DNA from: Chondrilla cf. caribensis
Taxonomy: Eukaryota > Porifera > Demospongiae > Chondrillida > Chondrillidae
Direction of reading: 5' to 3'
Assembly: GCA_964020155.1 (NCBI GenBank)
Contig: OZ026554.1
Span: 1,603,747 to 1,667,746, forward strand
Length of the DNA stretch: 64,000 nucleotides
Shown: piece by piece, positions 13,201 through 23,219 of the stretch
How positions within the stretch are numbered: the first letter of the stretch is position 1
Layout: every line of letters begins with the position of its first letter
Program-made: the position numbers and the translations under genes
The notes under the pieces: model-generated
Databases searched by the model: none
The model's input: the letters and a program-made list of their open reading frames with translations, nothing else
Told to the model about the DNA's origin: nothing

Positions 13201-14915
13201 ATCGATACACAGCAGCAGTTTGGAAGGATACAAGCTAGTTTTGTCCTTCCTCCCGAGGAATTCAAATAGGCACTATAGGGTAGCTACACCATATCCCAGA
13301 CAATGCCTAGCTATACTAATAGTCGGACATTTTTTAAAATATGCGTGGTAAAATCGAACAGTCATAGTTTTTAAGTTATAACATACTTGGTGGAAACTTG
13401 AACTATCTTTTAAGTCAAATGAATGCAGTCGTCCTGCAAAGAACCGCGGTAGCTATTTTCTGTACATTACTGTCTGCTGTGTTCTACCTCTGGTGGAGAA
13501 CCATTGGCTTGTTGAATCCACCTGAAGACCTTTACTTTATTCCAAAGCACAGACCAATGGAATCTCCTCTTGGTGTAAGGGAATAGGCTGTACCACCCGC
13601 TCAGGGGGCCATGGCAGGAAACCCTCTGGATATGCTCGTGTTATTAGATGATTGGTGACCCGTGAACTTATAACCTTTATACCTATAATTAAACCTGAGG
13701 GCACAGCCCACGACCCTTGCACGTCATCGTATGGATGACAGAGAGCAAAAATATTAAAGAATAATAATGATAATAATCAGTAAAGGAGATTATAAAATGA
13801 AGAAAAGAACAGCGAATTCACAGCTTCTAACACAAGTCTGTGAGCACATGGCCAATACCGCTCATTCTCCTAACCATGCCCATTACACATCTCCGCCCCT
13901 TGATCACGCACTATCTGTCACGTGGGTAATTCGAACACTCTGCCATTAACCCAGTTCAACTCTGTAAAATCACATCTAATCGAGAGGACGCAATGGTCAT
14001 ATTTTATTGCGCAATGCATTGCAGGAAGAGGTGAAGCTAGAAACCCTACACCAGCAAAAGGAGGCAAGCAACAGGGGAATATCCGAACTGCTTTCTCATA
14101 CCAATTGTCGGACAGTAATAATGAATGGTGCAGTTTTGTTGAATTTGCAAATTATGGTACCTGTTGACACGAAAGATCGATCCAAACAAGTCTGTAAAGA
14201 TGGTGATAGATGAAAAATGTTCCTTGTACAGGCAGCAGCACCTTTTGGCATCATTCAACCTGATAACTCCATCTCCCCTATGTTAACCTTCATAACGATA
14301 ACCAAGAGGATCTTCAAGACATTGTCTTGGTATACCATGACTGTTTAATAATTTTGTTTGGCACATTTTCCCCCTTTCAAGTCGTGATTTGCAGCTTCTA
14401 AAATACTTTCGAGAGTGCTGTCCGACTTTAGGAAGTAATGGCAGGGAATAGGGAAAATGATGTCACATTCTAGAATGACTGGCAGCAGAAAAAGGATATT
14501 TCTGCGAAGTACAGAATATGTTGGAATAAAGAAATAGAAGATCTATCTAAACGAGCCTTCAGTCAGTTTCAATATGCTCTCTATCCGAGGTTATCCGTTT
14601 TGAACCATTAGGTGTATGGGATATGGTTCCATTACCCTACGAATATATCCGCTACGACACACCTAGGAAGGACATAACTAACACATATGTGCATGGATGT
14701 GCTAAGTTTGTTCTGTTTGTGTTTATGTTTTCTCTGTTGTTTTTTTACGTATAACAATGTTGTTTTTATACCCAATTACCATGTAGGTCGTACTGATGAT
14801 GGTCACGAACTTCAATTTCAAGTAAGTCAACTTTACTGCTGGAGTAACTTTATTTATCTGTATAGTAGATACAGTACGTATATGTATGTGCATATGCACT
14901 TGCACATGCATACAC

Positions 14916-14952
<37 letters not shown>

Positions 14953-14983
14953 CACACACACACACGCACACACACACACACAA

Positions 14984-15023
<40 letters not shown>

Positions 15024-16864
15024 ACACGCACACACACACACACAGTACACTCTTTCTGTTTCTCCTTTATACTGTGTTCTGTGATCATGTACCCTCACAG
15101 GTGAACCACCTCGGTCACTTCTACCTGACTTTGGAGCTCCTGCCCATCATCCTGTCCTCAGCTCCCGGTGCAAGGATTGTGTTTGTGTCTTCTGCGGCTC
15201 ACAAATTGGCAAATTCCTTTGATCAAAACAATCTTCAAGGAGAGCAAGGATATTCTGGAAACACACAATATTCGAACACAAAATTGTTCAATGTTAGTAA
15301 CCTTTGTATGCATTACAGTACTGTACCTCCCATCACAAGATTATGTTGATTTAGGAATCCATTTCCAACAAATTATACTGTAATTATATATCATTATGTA
15401 TGTCTTCCTGTGGATCTGTTGTGATATTCTCCAGATCATGGCGGCTGATTCTCTTCAGAGGAGACTGACTGGGAAAGGTGTTACCGTATCTGCTATTCAT
15501 CCTGGACTGGTAGGTGGTCATGTGATGTAATGTCCATTACATACTGATTCAGTATTGGTTAATTGGGTTGTGATGTTTGGGAAAGGTCGTTTTGAATGAT
15601 GGATAGAGGACACTATTGCCTTCTGTAGGTGCGAACTGAAGGTGCAAGATATGCAAGGGGATTTACAGCTGCTTTGATTTCCCTCTCTAATGCTTTACGT
15701 ATGTGGTGTTTGTTTGATCTTGTAATGTGTTGATTACATTGCTTGAGTGTTGTCACCTTGTTACAAAGACAAACCAGAAGTGGAATATACAGTCAGACCT
15801 CTTCACAACACCACTCTTGGTAGTGCTCCCATACACTAGTATACAGTCAGACCTCTTATATGCTGTTATAGCCAATACAAATACTGTGTATATAATAGAA
15901 TATGATGTGTCCACAAGACATAATAAAGAAACCGTCAAGAGTACTGTTATAAAGAGGTCCGATTGTATTTGACTAATTGCTCATAGAAACACAATATTTT
16001 GTTGTTTTGGTTTTGTGAATTGTATCCCTGTAATGCAATTGTTGTTGCTCCATGCTGGTAAACCTTGATGTATAATGGTCAAGCTGAATATAGATGGGGA
16101 GGGTATTGTATTTATCAACTGCCCAATAACAAAGCTGCCATGTTAACAAATTATAACAACATACATCAAAGCAAGCAGCTCATTGTCTAATGTTAAAAGA
16201 ATTTGAGAATATTTCTTTATCATGATGATTTCAACCCAGATACACTGTACCTTTTAAATATGATTTTCACACAGATACATCCCTGTTAAGTATAATCCTT
16301 GTTTATTTGTTGATAGATATCTCACGAGATCCCAAGAAAGGAGCTGCCACCACCCTGTATGCTGCTGTGCACCCAGATCTGAACAAAGAGGAGTTTCAGT
16401 ACTACAGTGACTCCAAGGCTACACCACCTAGTACAGCCTCTAGGTACGTGTATGTGAAAATATATGCAACTACAATCTGCTCCTGCAAAGTGTTCTCCCA
16501 TACATGTGGACATGTAAGTATGTGTACACAGTGTGTCTTTTGGCATTCCATTGTTCTTATCTCATATAACAGAAACGTCACTCATCAGGAACAACTATGG
16601 GATAGAAGTTGTGATTTACTGAAAGACTACTTGTCTCCTGAAATATGGAGAGAGTATGGACCATCTCAAGCACCCAGTGGTGGTGAGGGTCAACAGGACC
16701 AGCCTCCTCCCGTCCCCAGTGGTGGTGAGGGTCAACAGGACCAGCCTCCTCCTGTCCCCAGTGGTGGTGAGGATCAACAGGACCAGCCTCCTCCCGTCCC
16801 CACCGGTGGTGAGGGTCAACAGGACCAGCCTCCTTCCAGCGAATCAGACAATCAGCCATCTTAG
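10233..16864 (+). CDS. SDR copy B: retinol dehydrogenase-like oxidoreductase
   Basis: Exons 10233-10391, 10470-10662, 14787-14821, 15101-15292, 15435-15509, 15629-15698, 16317-16443 and 16573-16864 join to 380 residues. Seen: TGGNTGIG (20-27, cofactor), NNAG (105-108), Asn in VNHLGHF (about 131), Ser-Ser after IVFV (159-160), and YSNTK (Tyr186, Lys190). The full Asn-Ser-Tyr-Lys set suggests an active enzyme. The C-terminal YYSDCK...LWDRSCDLL block is typical of RDH11-14. No N-terminal membrane segment is seen, unlike vertebrate RDH11-13. The tail has four 14-residue units. Intron 2 is about 4.1 kb, against 0.5-1.1 kb in its paralogues, because of inserted DNA, and the promoter is split by the GINGER-like element, so expression may be altered. 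Confidence 0.85.
11528..12658. mobile_element. TIR element in intron 2 of copy B
   Basis: The 5' end reads CCGTATGCACGTTTCACAG and the 3' end, on the other strand, CCGTATGTGCGGAAATTTTC. Both continue into a further matching stretch (GTACT(A/G)AACTTT...GCGGTT). TA lies on each side (11526-11527, 12659-12660), as for Tc1/mariner-type elements. No transposase is recognised. The ends resemble the CCGTATAGCGGG MITE family found at 45651 and 17235, so they may be one group. Confidence 0.65.
12661..14680. other. Inserted DNA in intron 2 of copy B, unassigned
   Basis: This stretch is absent from intron 2 of the other copies; homology resumes near 14685. It holds two copies of CAATTGATTAATG(C/T)CACTT near 12700 and 12742, and a G/T-rich imperfect repeat near 13000-13060. 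Small frames occur at 13051-13233 (-) and 14007-14213 (+), neither recognised. It is probably a mosaic of further mobile-element debris. Confidence 0.5.
13398..13586 (+). other. Possible orphan first exon with a membrane segment
   Basis: A 62-residue frame contains a convincing hydrophobic helix ([16 protein letters not shown]) followed by a polar stretch rich in Pro, and a GTAAGG donor-like site at the end of the helix-proximal part (about 13576). I do not recognise the protein and find no downstream partner exon. It may be a captured exon carried by the inserted DNA, or chance. Confidence 0.2.
14909..15044. repeat. CA microsatellite, intron 3 of copy B
   Basis: Interrupted (CA)n tract with A, T and G variants, about 60 bp before exon 4. 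Confidence 0.95.
15790..15965. mobile_element. TA-flanked MITE in intron 6 of copy B
   Basis: The 5' end is CAGTCAGACCTCTT and the 3' end, reverse-complemented, CAATCGGACCTCTT. TA is present on both sides (15788-15789, 15966-15967). It contains the CACCACTCTTGGTAGTGCTCCC block that is tandemly repeated in other copies. This Tc1/mariner-type MITE is at the same place in C and E, so it predates the duplications. Confidence 0.7.
16676..16840 (+). repeat. 42-bp coding minisatellite, copy B (4 units)
   Basis: In-frame units of [14 protein letters not shown] in exon 8, with one GGED variant and a final TGG unit. Confidence 0.9.
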
Positions 16865-17069
16865 GTAAATTTGAAGAACAACCTACTTTATAGAGGTAGA
16901 GGAAGAACAAACCTTAATTGAACAGTATATACAAGAAATTATATCATGTAGTGTGATAGAGAATAACCTATCTAGTCAATATTGTAGAGACACTAATAGG
17001 AGGTAACGAACATTATTTCCATTTATTTTAATTTGAGATTGTAACAGTGTTATTAATTAAACATAGACT

Positions 17070-17234
17070 GTCCCCAGTGGTGGTGAGGGTCAACAGGACC
17101 AGCCTCCTCCCGTCCCCAGTGGTGGTGAGGGTCAAAGGGACCCGCATCCTCCCGTCCCCAGTGGTGGTGAGGGTCAAAGGGACCAGCCTCCTCCCGTCCC
17201 CGGTGGTGGTGAGGGTCAACAGGACCAGCCAGTG
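17070..17234. repeat. Orphan block of four tail-repeat units after copy B
   Basis: Four units of the 42-bp tail minisatellite sit about 205 bp after the stop of copy B, outside any exon. Two units read GGTCAAAGGGACC instead of GGTCAACAGGACC. The first unit begins abruptly after AT-rich 3' sequence and the last is cut by a MITE fragment at 17235. A relic of another last exon is the simplest reading. Confidence 0.75.
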
Positions 17235-17316
17235 ACTCTGGCCAGCATCCGCGAATTTCCATTTTTGGAGCCATCCGCGAAAATTTGTCCTGCGAAAATT
17301 TCCCGCTCTACGGTAG
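17235..17316. mobile_element. Fragment of CCGTATAGCGGG-type MITE
   Basis: GTGACTCTGGCCAGCATCCG matches, in reverse orientation, the interior of the intact MITE at 45651-45873. The right end reads AAATTTCCCGCTCTACGG, its terminal repeat. Only about one third of the element is present. Confidence 0.65.
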
Positions 17317-17592
17317 TCTACAACAACAACTTGTACAGTTAATGTAGTCTTAATTACTTGAGTCATCTCTAGTGTACCTAGTACATAGGTAGCTAGCTAT
17401 AGCTATGTGTTGCACATGTGGTGTACAAGTGCAATCAACATCTGCAAACTTTGTTTCACTCTACATATACACTTAGTCTACCTTATCACGTTATAACGAC
17501 TCGGTTTGGAAGCAAGAGTGCTTTAAAAGCACTGAAACATGCGAGGCAATTATTGTACATTTATCTGTTTATAGCCATTTTCATCTGCTAAG

Positions 17593-17720
17593 ATTGCGCA
17601 ATTCAGAGTTTACGTCATGTTCACCGTACAAGACTACTTTTGAGGCCAACGCAGCACAAATACTCTATATAGCTATACTACGTCGTTTAGATTATCTATG
17701 ATCGCAGTAGTGTCGATGAA
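17593..17720 (+). promoter_or_regulatory. Upstream region of copy C (same layout in E and F)
   Basis: An ATTGCGCAAT palindrome (17593-17602) is followed by a CGT(C/A)(A/G)(C/T)GTTCACCGTACAAGAC block, then a TATATAG box (17666-17672) 55 bp before the ATG. E has the same at 28475-28484 and 28548-28554; F at 32724-32733 and 32796-32803. ATTGCGCAAT is the textbook C/EBP-type bZIP site; that it is used here is an inference. Confidence 0.45.
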
Positions 17721-18882
17721 ATGGGTGCCCGTCTCTCCTATCCCGAAGCTGACCAGAGTGGTAAGGTAGCACGTAGCAGTAGTAACAGGAGGGAACACTG
17801 GAATTGGATATGAGACCGCTAAAGGACTAGCTTTACTAGGAGCACGCGTTATTATAGCGTCTAGGAGCGAAGAGAGGGCCAAAGGGGTGAGTATATAGCA
17901 CTGTTGTTCTGTAGACACAGATACTCATAGACGATGAAGCTTTACTTTATATGTCCGCTTTGTGTAGAATAAGTATTGTATATACGTGGGCGTCTAGTAC
18001 ATCATGAATTCTAACTGAACTAGCCCCTGTTATGTTTAGCCAATCATGCATGTATATCCTCACATACCGAGGTTGCATTTTCTTATGGTCCAGGCCATCG
18101 AACGTATGCGTGGTGAAGTAGCTGGAGAACATCCAGACAAGACCATCAATGTTGAGTTTATGTCTCTGGACTTGGCATCTCTCCAATCTGTGAAGAAGTT
18201 CATTGAAGACTACAAACAGAAAGAACGTTCTCTTCATCTCCTCATTAATAATGCTGGTCTGGGATTAATAGGACAGTCAGGTGTCCGTAAGTCTGTATGT
18301 ATGTACATCTGGGTTATATTATATTCACACATGCATATAGTTATTTGTGTGTAAATGTGTGTGTATATACTTTTGAGAACATTTCCATTTAGTTTTGAGA
18401 GATAAAGGAGTACTGTAGTATTCATTTTGTTTGTTGCCAATGGCAATGATGACAATTTTTGAGCATATGGTGATATGTACATGCATACAATTCACCAATG
18501 ATGGCAGAATCGGATAGGGGCCGGTGTTTCAATTCAGACTTTCCTTCGAGAATTCAAACAATACCGTATCATACTGTACTCCAAATACCTGATGAAGTTA
18601 TGTTTCCTCTCAATGAAGGTGTGTAATTGTTGTGATAAGTGTGACGTCCATATGGAGGTTATTACATCCACTGTTCTGTTTGTATTTATGTTTTCTCTGT
18701 TGTTTTTTTTCCGGGGAACATATAAGAATGTTATTTTTATACCCAATTACCATGTAGGTCGTACTGATGATGGTCACGAACTTCAATTTCAAGTAAGTCA
18801 ACTTTACTGCTGGAGTAACTGTAGTAACCTGTAGAAGATACAGTACATATATGTATGTGCACATGCACTTGCACATGCACAT

Positions 18883-19015
<133 letters not shown>

Positions 19016-19536
19016 CACTCTTTCTGTTTCTCCTTTATACTGTGTTCTGTGATCATGTCCCCTCACAGGTGAACCACCTCGGTCACTTCTACCTGACTTT
19101 GGAGCTCCTGCCCATCATCCTGTCCTCAGCTCCCAGTGCAAGGATTGTGTTTGTGTCTTCTCTGGCTCACAAATTGGCAAATTCCTTTGATCAAAACAAT
19201 CTTCAAGGAGAGCAAGGATACAGTGGAAGCACACAATATTCGAACACGAAATTGTTCAATGTTAGTTACCTTCGTATGCATTACAGTACTGTACCTCCCA
19301 TCACAAGATTATGTTCATTTTGAATGATGGAGGTCATTAGATACCACACTATTGCCTTCTATAGGTGCAAACTGAATTTGGGAGATATTCTGATGGATTT
19401 GCAGCTGCTCTCATTTTCGTCTGTCGTGCTTTAAGTATATGTTGTGTTTGTTTGATCTTGTAATGTGTTGATTACATTGGTTAAGTGTTGTTACCTTGTT
19501 ACAAAGCCAGTACCAGAAGTGGATAAGTGGAGTATA

Positions 19537-19632
19537 CAGTCAGACCTCTTCACAACACCACCCTTGGTTCCTTACTTTACCTGTCAATATAACTATATAA
19601 TATAAATATACTGTTATAAAGAGGTCCGATTG
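19537..19632. mobile_element. Internally deleted TA-flanked MITE, intron 6 of copy C
   Basis: Same ends as the MITE in copy B (CAGTCAGACCTCTT / AAGAGGTCCGATTG) with TA on both sides, but only 96 bp long. Confidence 0.65.
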
Positions 19633-20457
19633 TATTTGACTAGTTATTGCTCAATCATAGAAGCACAATATTTTGAGGTTTTGGCTTTGTGAATTGTATC
19701 CCTGTAATACAATTGTTGTTGCTCCATGGTGGTAAACCTTGATAATGATGATTCAGAAGCTAAATATAAATGGCAGAGTATTGTATTTATCAACTGCCCA
19801 ATAACAAAGCTGCCATGTTAACAAGTTATAACAACACACATCAAAGCAAGTAGCTCATTGTCTAATGTTGAAAGAATTTGAGAATATTTCTTTATCATGA
19901 TGATTTCGACCCAGATATACTGTTCCTTTTTAGTATGATTTTCACACAGTTACATCTGTTTATTTGTTGATAGATATGTCACGAGATGCCAAGAAAGGAG
20001 CTGCCACTACCCTGTATGCTGCTGTGCACCCAGATCTGAACAAAGAGGAGTTTCAGTACTACAGTGACTGCAAGGCTACACCATCAAGTACAGCCTCTCG
20101 GTATGTGTAAATATATGCTACTACAATCTGCTCTGCAAAGTATTCTCCCATGTATGTGGACATGTACGTATGTGTACACAGTGTGTCTTTTGTCATTCCA
20201 TTGTTCTTATCTCATATAACAGAAACGTCACTCATCAGGAACAACTATGGGATAGAAGTTGTGATATACTAAAAGACTACTTGTCTCCTGAAATATGGAG
20301 AGTATGGACCATCTCAAGCACCCAGTGGTGGTGAGGATCAACAGGACCAACCTCCTCCCGTCCCCAGTAGTGGTGAGGGTCAACAGGACCAGCCTCCTCC
20401 CGTCCCCAGTGGTGGTGAGGGTCAAAGGGACCAGCCTCCTCCAGTCCCGTCTGCTCA

Positions 20458-20924
20458 ATGATTATAATAACATGTTCTCTATATTGCCATACTAATGTAT
20501 TATATATACTGCATAATAATGATAATATGCACATGTAGACGACATATATGATGTTTCATAATTGTGTATTAATTAGAGGCACACCACATCCATGATTCTG
20601 TATATTCCATTCAGTTCAATAATAAATTATAATACTGTAACATGCTCTCTATTGCTGTACAATTGTATTGATATGTGCACATGTATACTACACTAGAGGT
20701 ATAGTGTGTTCACTGTGATGGATTTCAAAGGTACTGTATTATATTTAATTTTTGGTGGCCATGTAACAACATAATTATTCCCCACCTAATTGTCACATGT
20801 CTGGCCCACACTGCGTCCGATTGAACATAAAATAACCACTAATTCACATACTGATACATACCTCTATGGAGGTGCTACACACCACATGGTAACCAGCTCC
20901 GAGGGATTGAATGTAGACCATACA
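20458..20924. other. 3' flank of copy C
   Basis: No gene. It matches the flanks after copies A, D and E and so belongs to the duplicated unit. Confidence 0.6.
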
Positions 20925-21566
20925 CAGGGCCGGCGCAACTGGTACGGCTACTACGGCCATGGCCGTACCACTTTTTGACCATGGCCTTAAAAAATTAAAA
21001 TGTCACTAACATGGCATCAACCAAAGATATGATAACCTTAACTAAATATTATTATTCTAACAGTGATAAATGTAACATTGCCCCCCTTACAGAGAATTTC
21101 GTTCACAATTTCCTTCAAACTAAGCTTCATTATCTGATACTGTGCTCTAAGTCGCCATGATGTCTATTGCGCAACTTCCAAAACGCCGATTTTGAACGCC
21201 GAGACTAAGAAATTGGGCTGAAATTCGTGCGCTGAAGCATCGTCGAAAGCGATAACTTCAGCAAAGGCTCTTCTGAACCTAAAAAAGACGCCATTACCAC
21301 GTGAAACAGTAAAATTAATACAGATATGCCTCATCCATTTTTATATACAAACATGCCTAATAATTTTAGTTTTATAACAATATTATTGTTATAAAAAATA
21401 GAAGGGCGGTCAGAAATTTCAGCAGGGCTCCCCGCCCTGCTAAAATGGCCTGGGGGAAACACTGGACTGTATAATGATGCATTCAATTTCGTGTCATGTG
21501 AATGCCAACGCGATTCACTATGCTACGCTGATGGCCGTACCACTACCAGAGCTTGCTCCGGCCCTG
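20925..21566. mobile_element. CAGGGCC-ended TIR element between copies C and D
   Basis: The left end is CAGGGCCGGCGCAACTGGTA; the right end, reverse-complemented, is CAGGGCCGGAGCAAGCTCTG. ATACA lies on both sides (20920-20924 and 21567-21571). The phrase GGCCGTACCACT occurs near both ends in opposite orientations. Homology to the flank of other copies is broken exactly here. CAGGG ends suggest hAT, though a 5-bp duplication is short for that family. No transposase is recognised in 642 bp. Confidence 0.7.
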
Positions 21567-22069
21567 ATACATATGGTCTCCCAGTGTGTGAACAAAATTA
21601 ATCATAGCACATGTACATACACCCCCTGGGAGTTCTACAAACCTTGTGGTGACCAGCATCAGAGTAAATTACCATGGATGTATATGACAGACTCCCTATG
21701 TTTGATTTGCAGCAAATTGCTATAATAATTATTATGTAATATACATTATGCTTGTAATGGTGATGCCAGCTCGTACAATTAATGTAGGCTTAATAACTTG
21801 AGTCATCTCGAGTGACTGAGTGTACCAAGTACGTACAGAGATGCCAAAGTTTGAGATTTTCAATGAGTGAGATATGCCCAATAAGATAGGAGGTGTTAAG
21901 GTTAATTTTATGTGGTCTAATTTATAGGGTCCTGTAATCATAGACCTAGGATCAATGGAGTAATCATTACTTGAAATTTTCGTTTCACTCTACATATTCA
22001 CTTAGTCTACCTTATCACGTTATTACGCCTCGGTTTCGAAACAAGAGTGCTTTAATAGTGAAACATCAT

Positions 22070-23165
22070 AATATGATATCTTGCGATCGCGAGGCAATTG
22101 TACTTGCATAGCCATTTTCAGTCCTTGAGCTAAGATTGCGCAATTCAGAATACACGTCACGTTCACCGTACAAGACAAAATTTGTGGCCATCGCAGCACA
22201 AGTAATGTGATATCTTGCAATCGTGAGGCAATTGTACATGCATAGCCATTAATTTTTCAGTCCTTGAGCTAAGATTGCGCAATTCAGAATACACGTCACG
22301 TTCACCGTACAAGACAAAATTTGTGGCCATCGCAGCACAAGTAATGTGATATCTTGCAATCGTGAGGCAATTGTACATGCATAGCCATTAATTTTTCAGT
22401 CCTTGAGCTAAGATTGCGCAATTCAGAATACACGTCACGTTCACCGTACAAGACAAAATTTGTGGCCATCGCAGCACAAATAATATGATATCTTGCGATC
22501 GAGAGGCAATTGTACATGCATAGCCATTAATTTTTCAGTCCTTGAGCTAAGATTGCCCAATTCAGAATGCACGTCACGTTCACCGTACAAGACAAAATTT
22601 GTGGCCATCGCAGCACAAGTAATGTGATATCTTGCAATCGTGAGGCAATTGTACATGCATAGCCATTAATTTTTCAGTCCTTGAGCTAAGATTGCGCAAT
22701 TCAGAATACACGTCACGTTCACCGTACAAGACAAAATTTGTGGCCATCGCAGCACAAATAATATGATATCTTGCGATCGAGAGGCAATTGTACATGCATA
22801 GCCATTAATTTTTCAGTCCTTGAGCTAAGATTGCCCAATTCAGAATGCACGTCACGTTCACCGTACAAGACAAAATTTGTGGCCATCGCAGCACAAGTAA
22901 TGTGATATCTTGCGATCGCGAGGCAATTGTACATGCATAGCCATTAATTTTTCAGTCCTTGAGCTAAGATTGCGCAATTCAGAATACACGTCACGTTCAC
23001 CGTACATGACAAGATTTGTGGCCATCGCAACACAAATACTATCTTGCGATCGCGAGGCAATTGTACATGCATAGCCATTTTCAGTCCATGAGCTAAGATT
23101 GCGCAATTCAGAATACACGTCACGTTCACCGTACAAGACAAAATTTGTGGCCATTGCAGCACAAA
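22070..23165. repeat. 139-bp tandem repeat upstream of copy D, about 8 units
   Basis: Units of 139 bp (starts near 22065, 22204, 22343, 22482, 22621, 22760, 22899; the last, near 23035, is shorter). Each holds GATATCTTGC(G/A)ATCG, ATTGCGCAAT (ATTGCCCAAT in two units), a CACGTCACGTTCACCGTAC block and GGCCATCGCAGCACAA. The other SDR copies have this unit once, in the same position before the ATG. The array is therefore an amplified proximal promoter segment; alternating unit subtypes suggest that pairs of units were duplicated together. Confidence 0.9.
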
Positions 23166-23219
23166 TACTCTACACGTCGTAGTTTAGATTGTATTCGATC
23201 GCAGTAGAGTGTCGACGAA

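Noticed and set aside
22163..22934. Series of 71-codon minus-strand frames spaced 139 bp apart
   Set aside because: They are the same frame repeated in each promoter unit; other SDR copies with one unit show no conserved protein.
22070..23165. CRISPR-like array
   Set aside because: Units are contiguous 139-bp repeats without unique spacers, and the context is eukaryotic.
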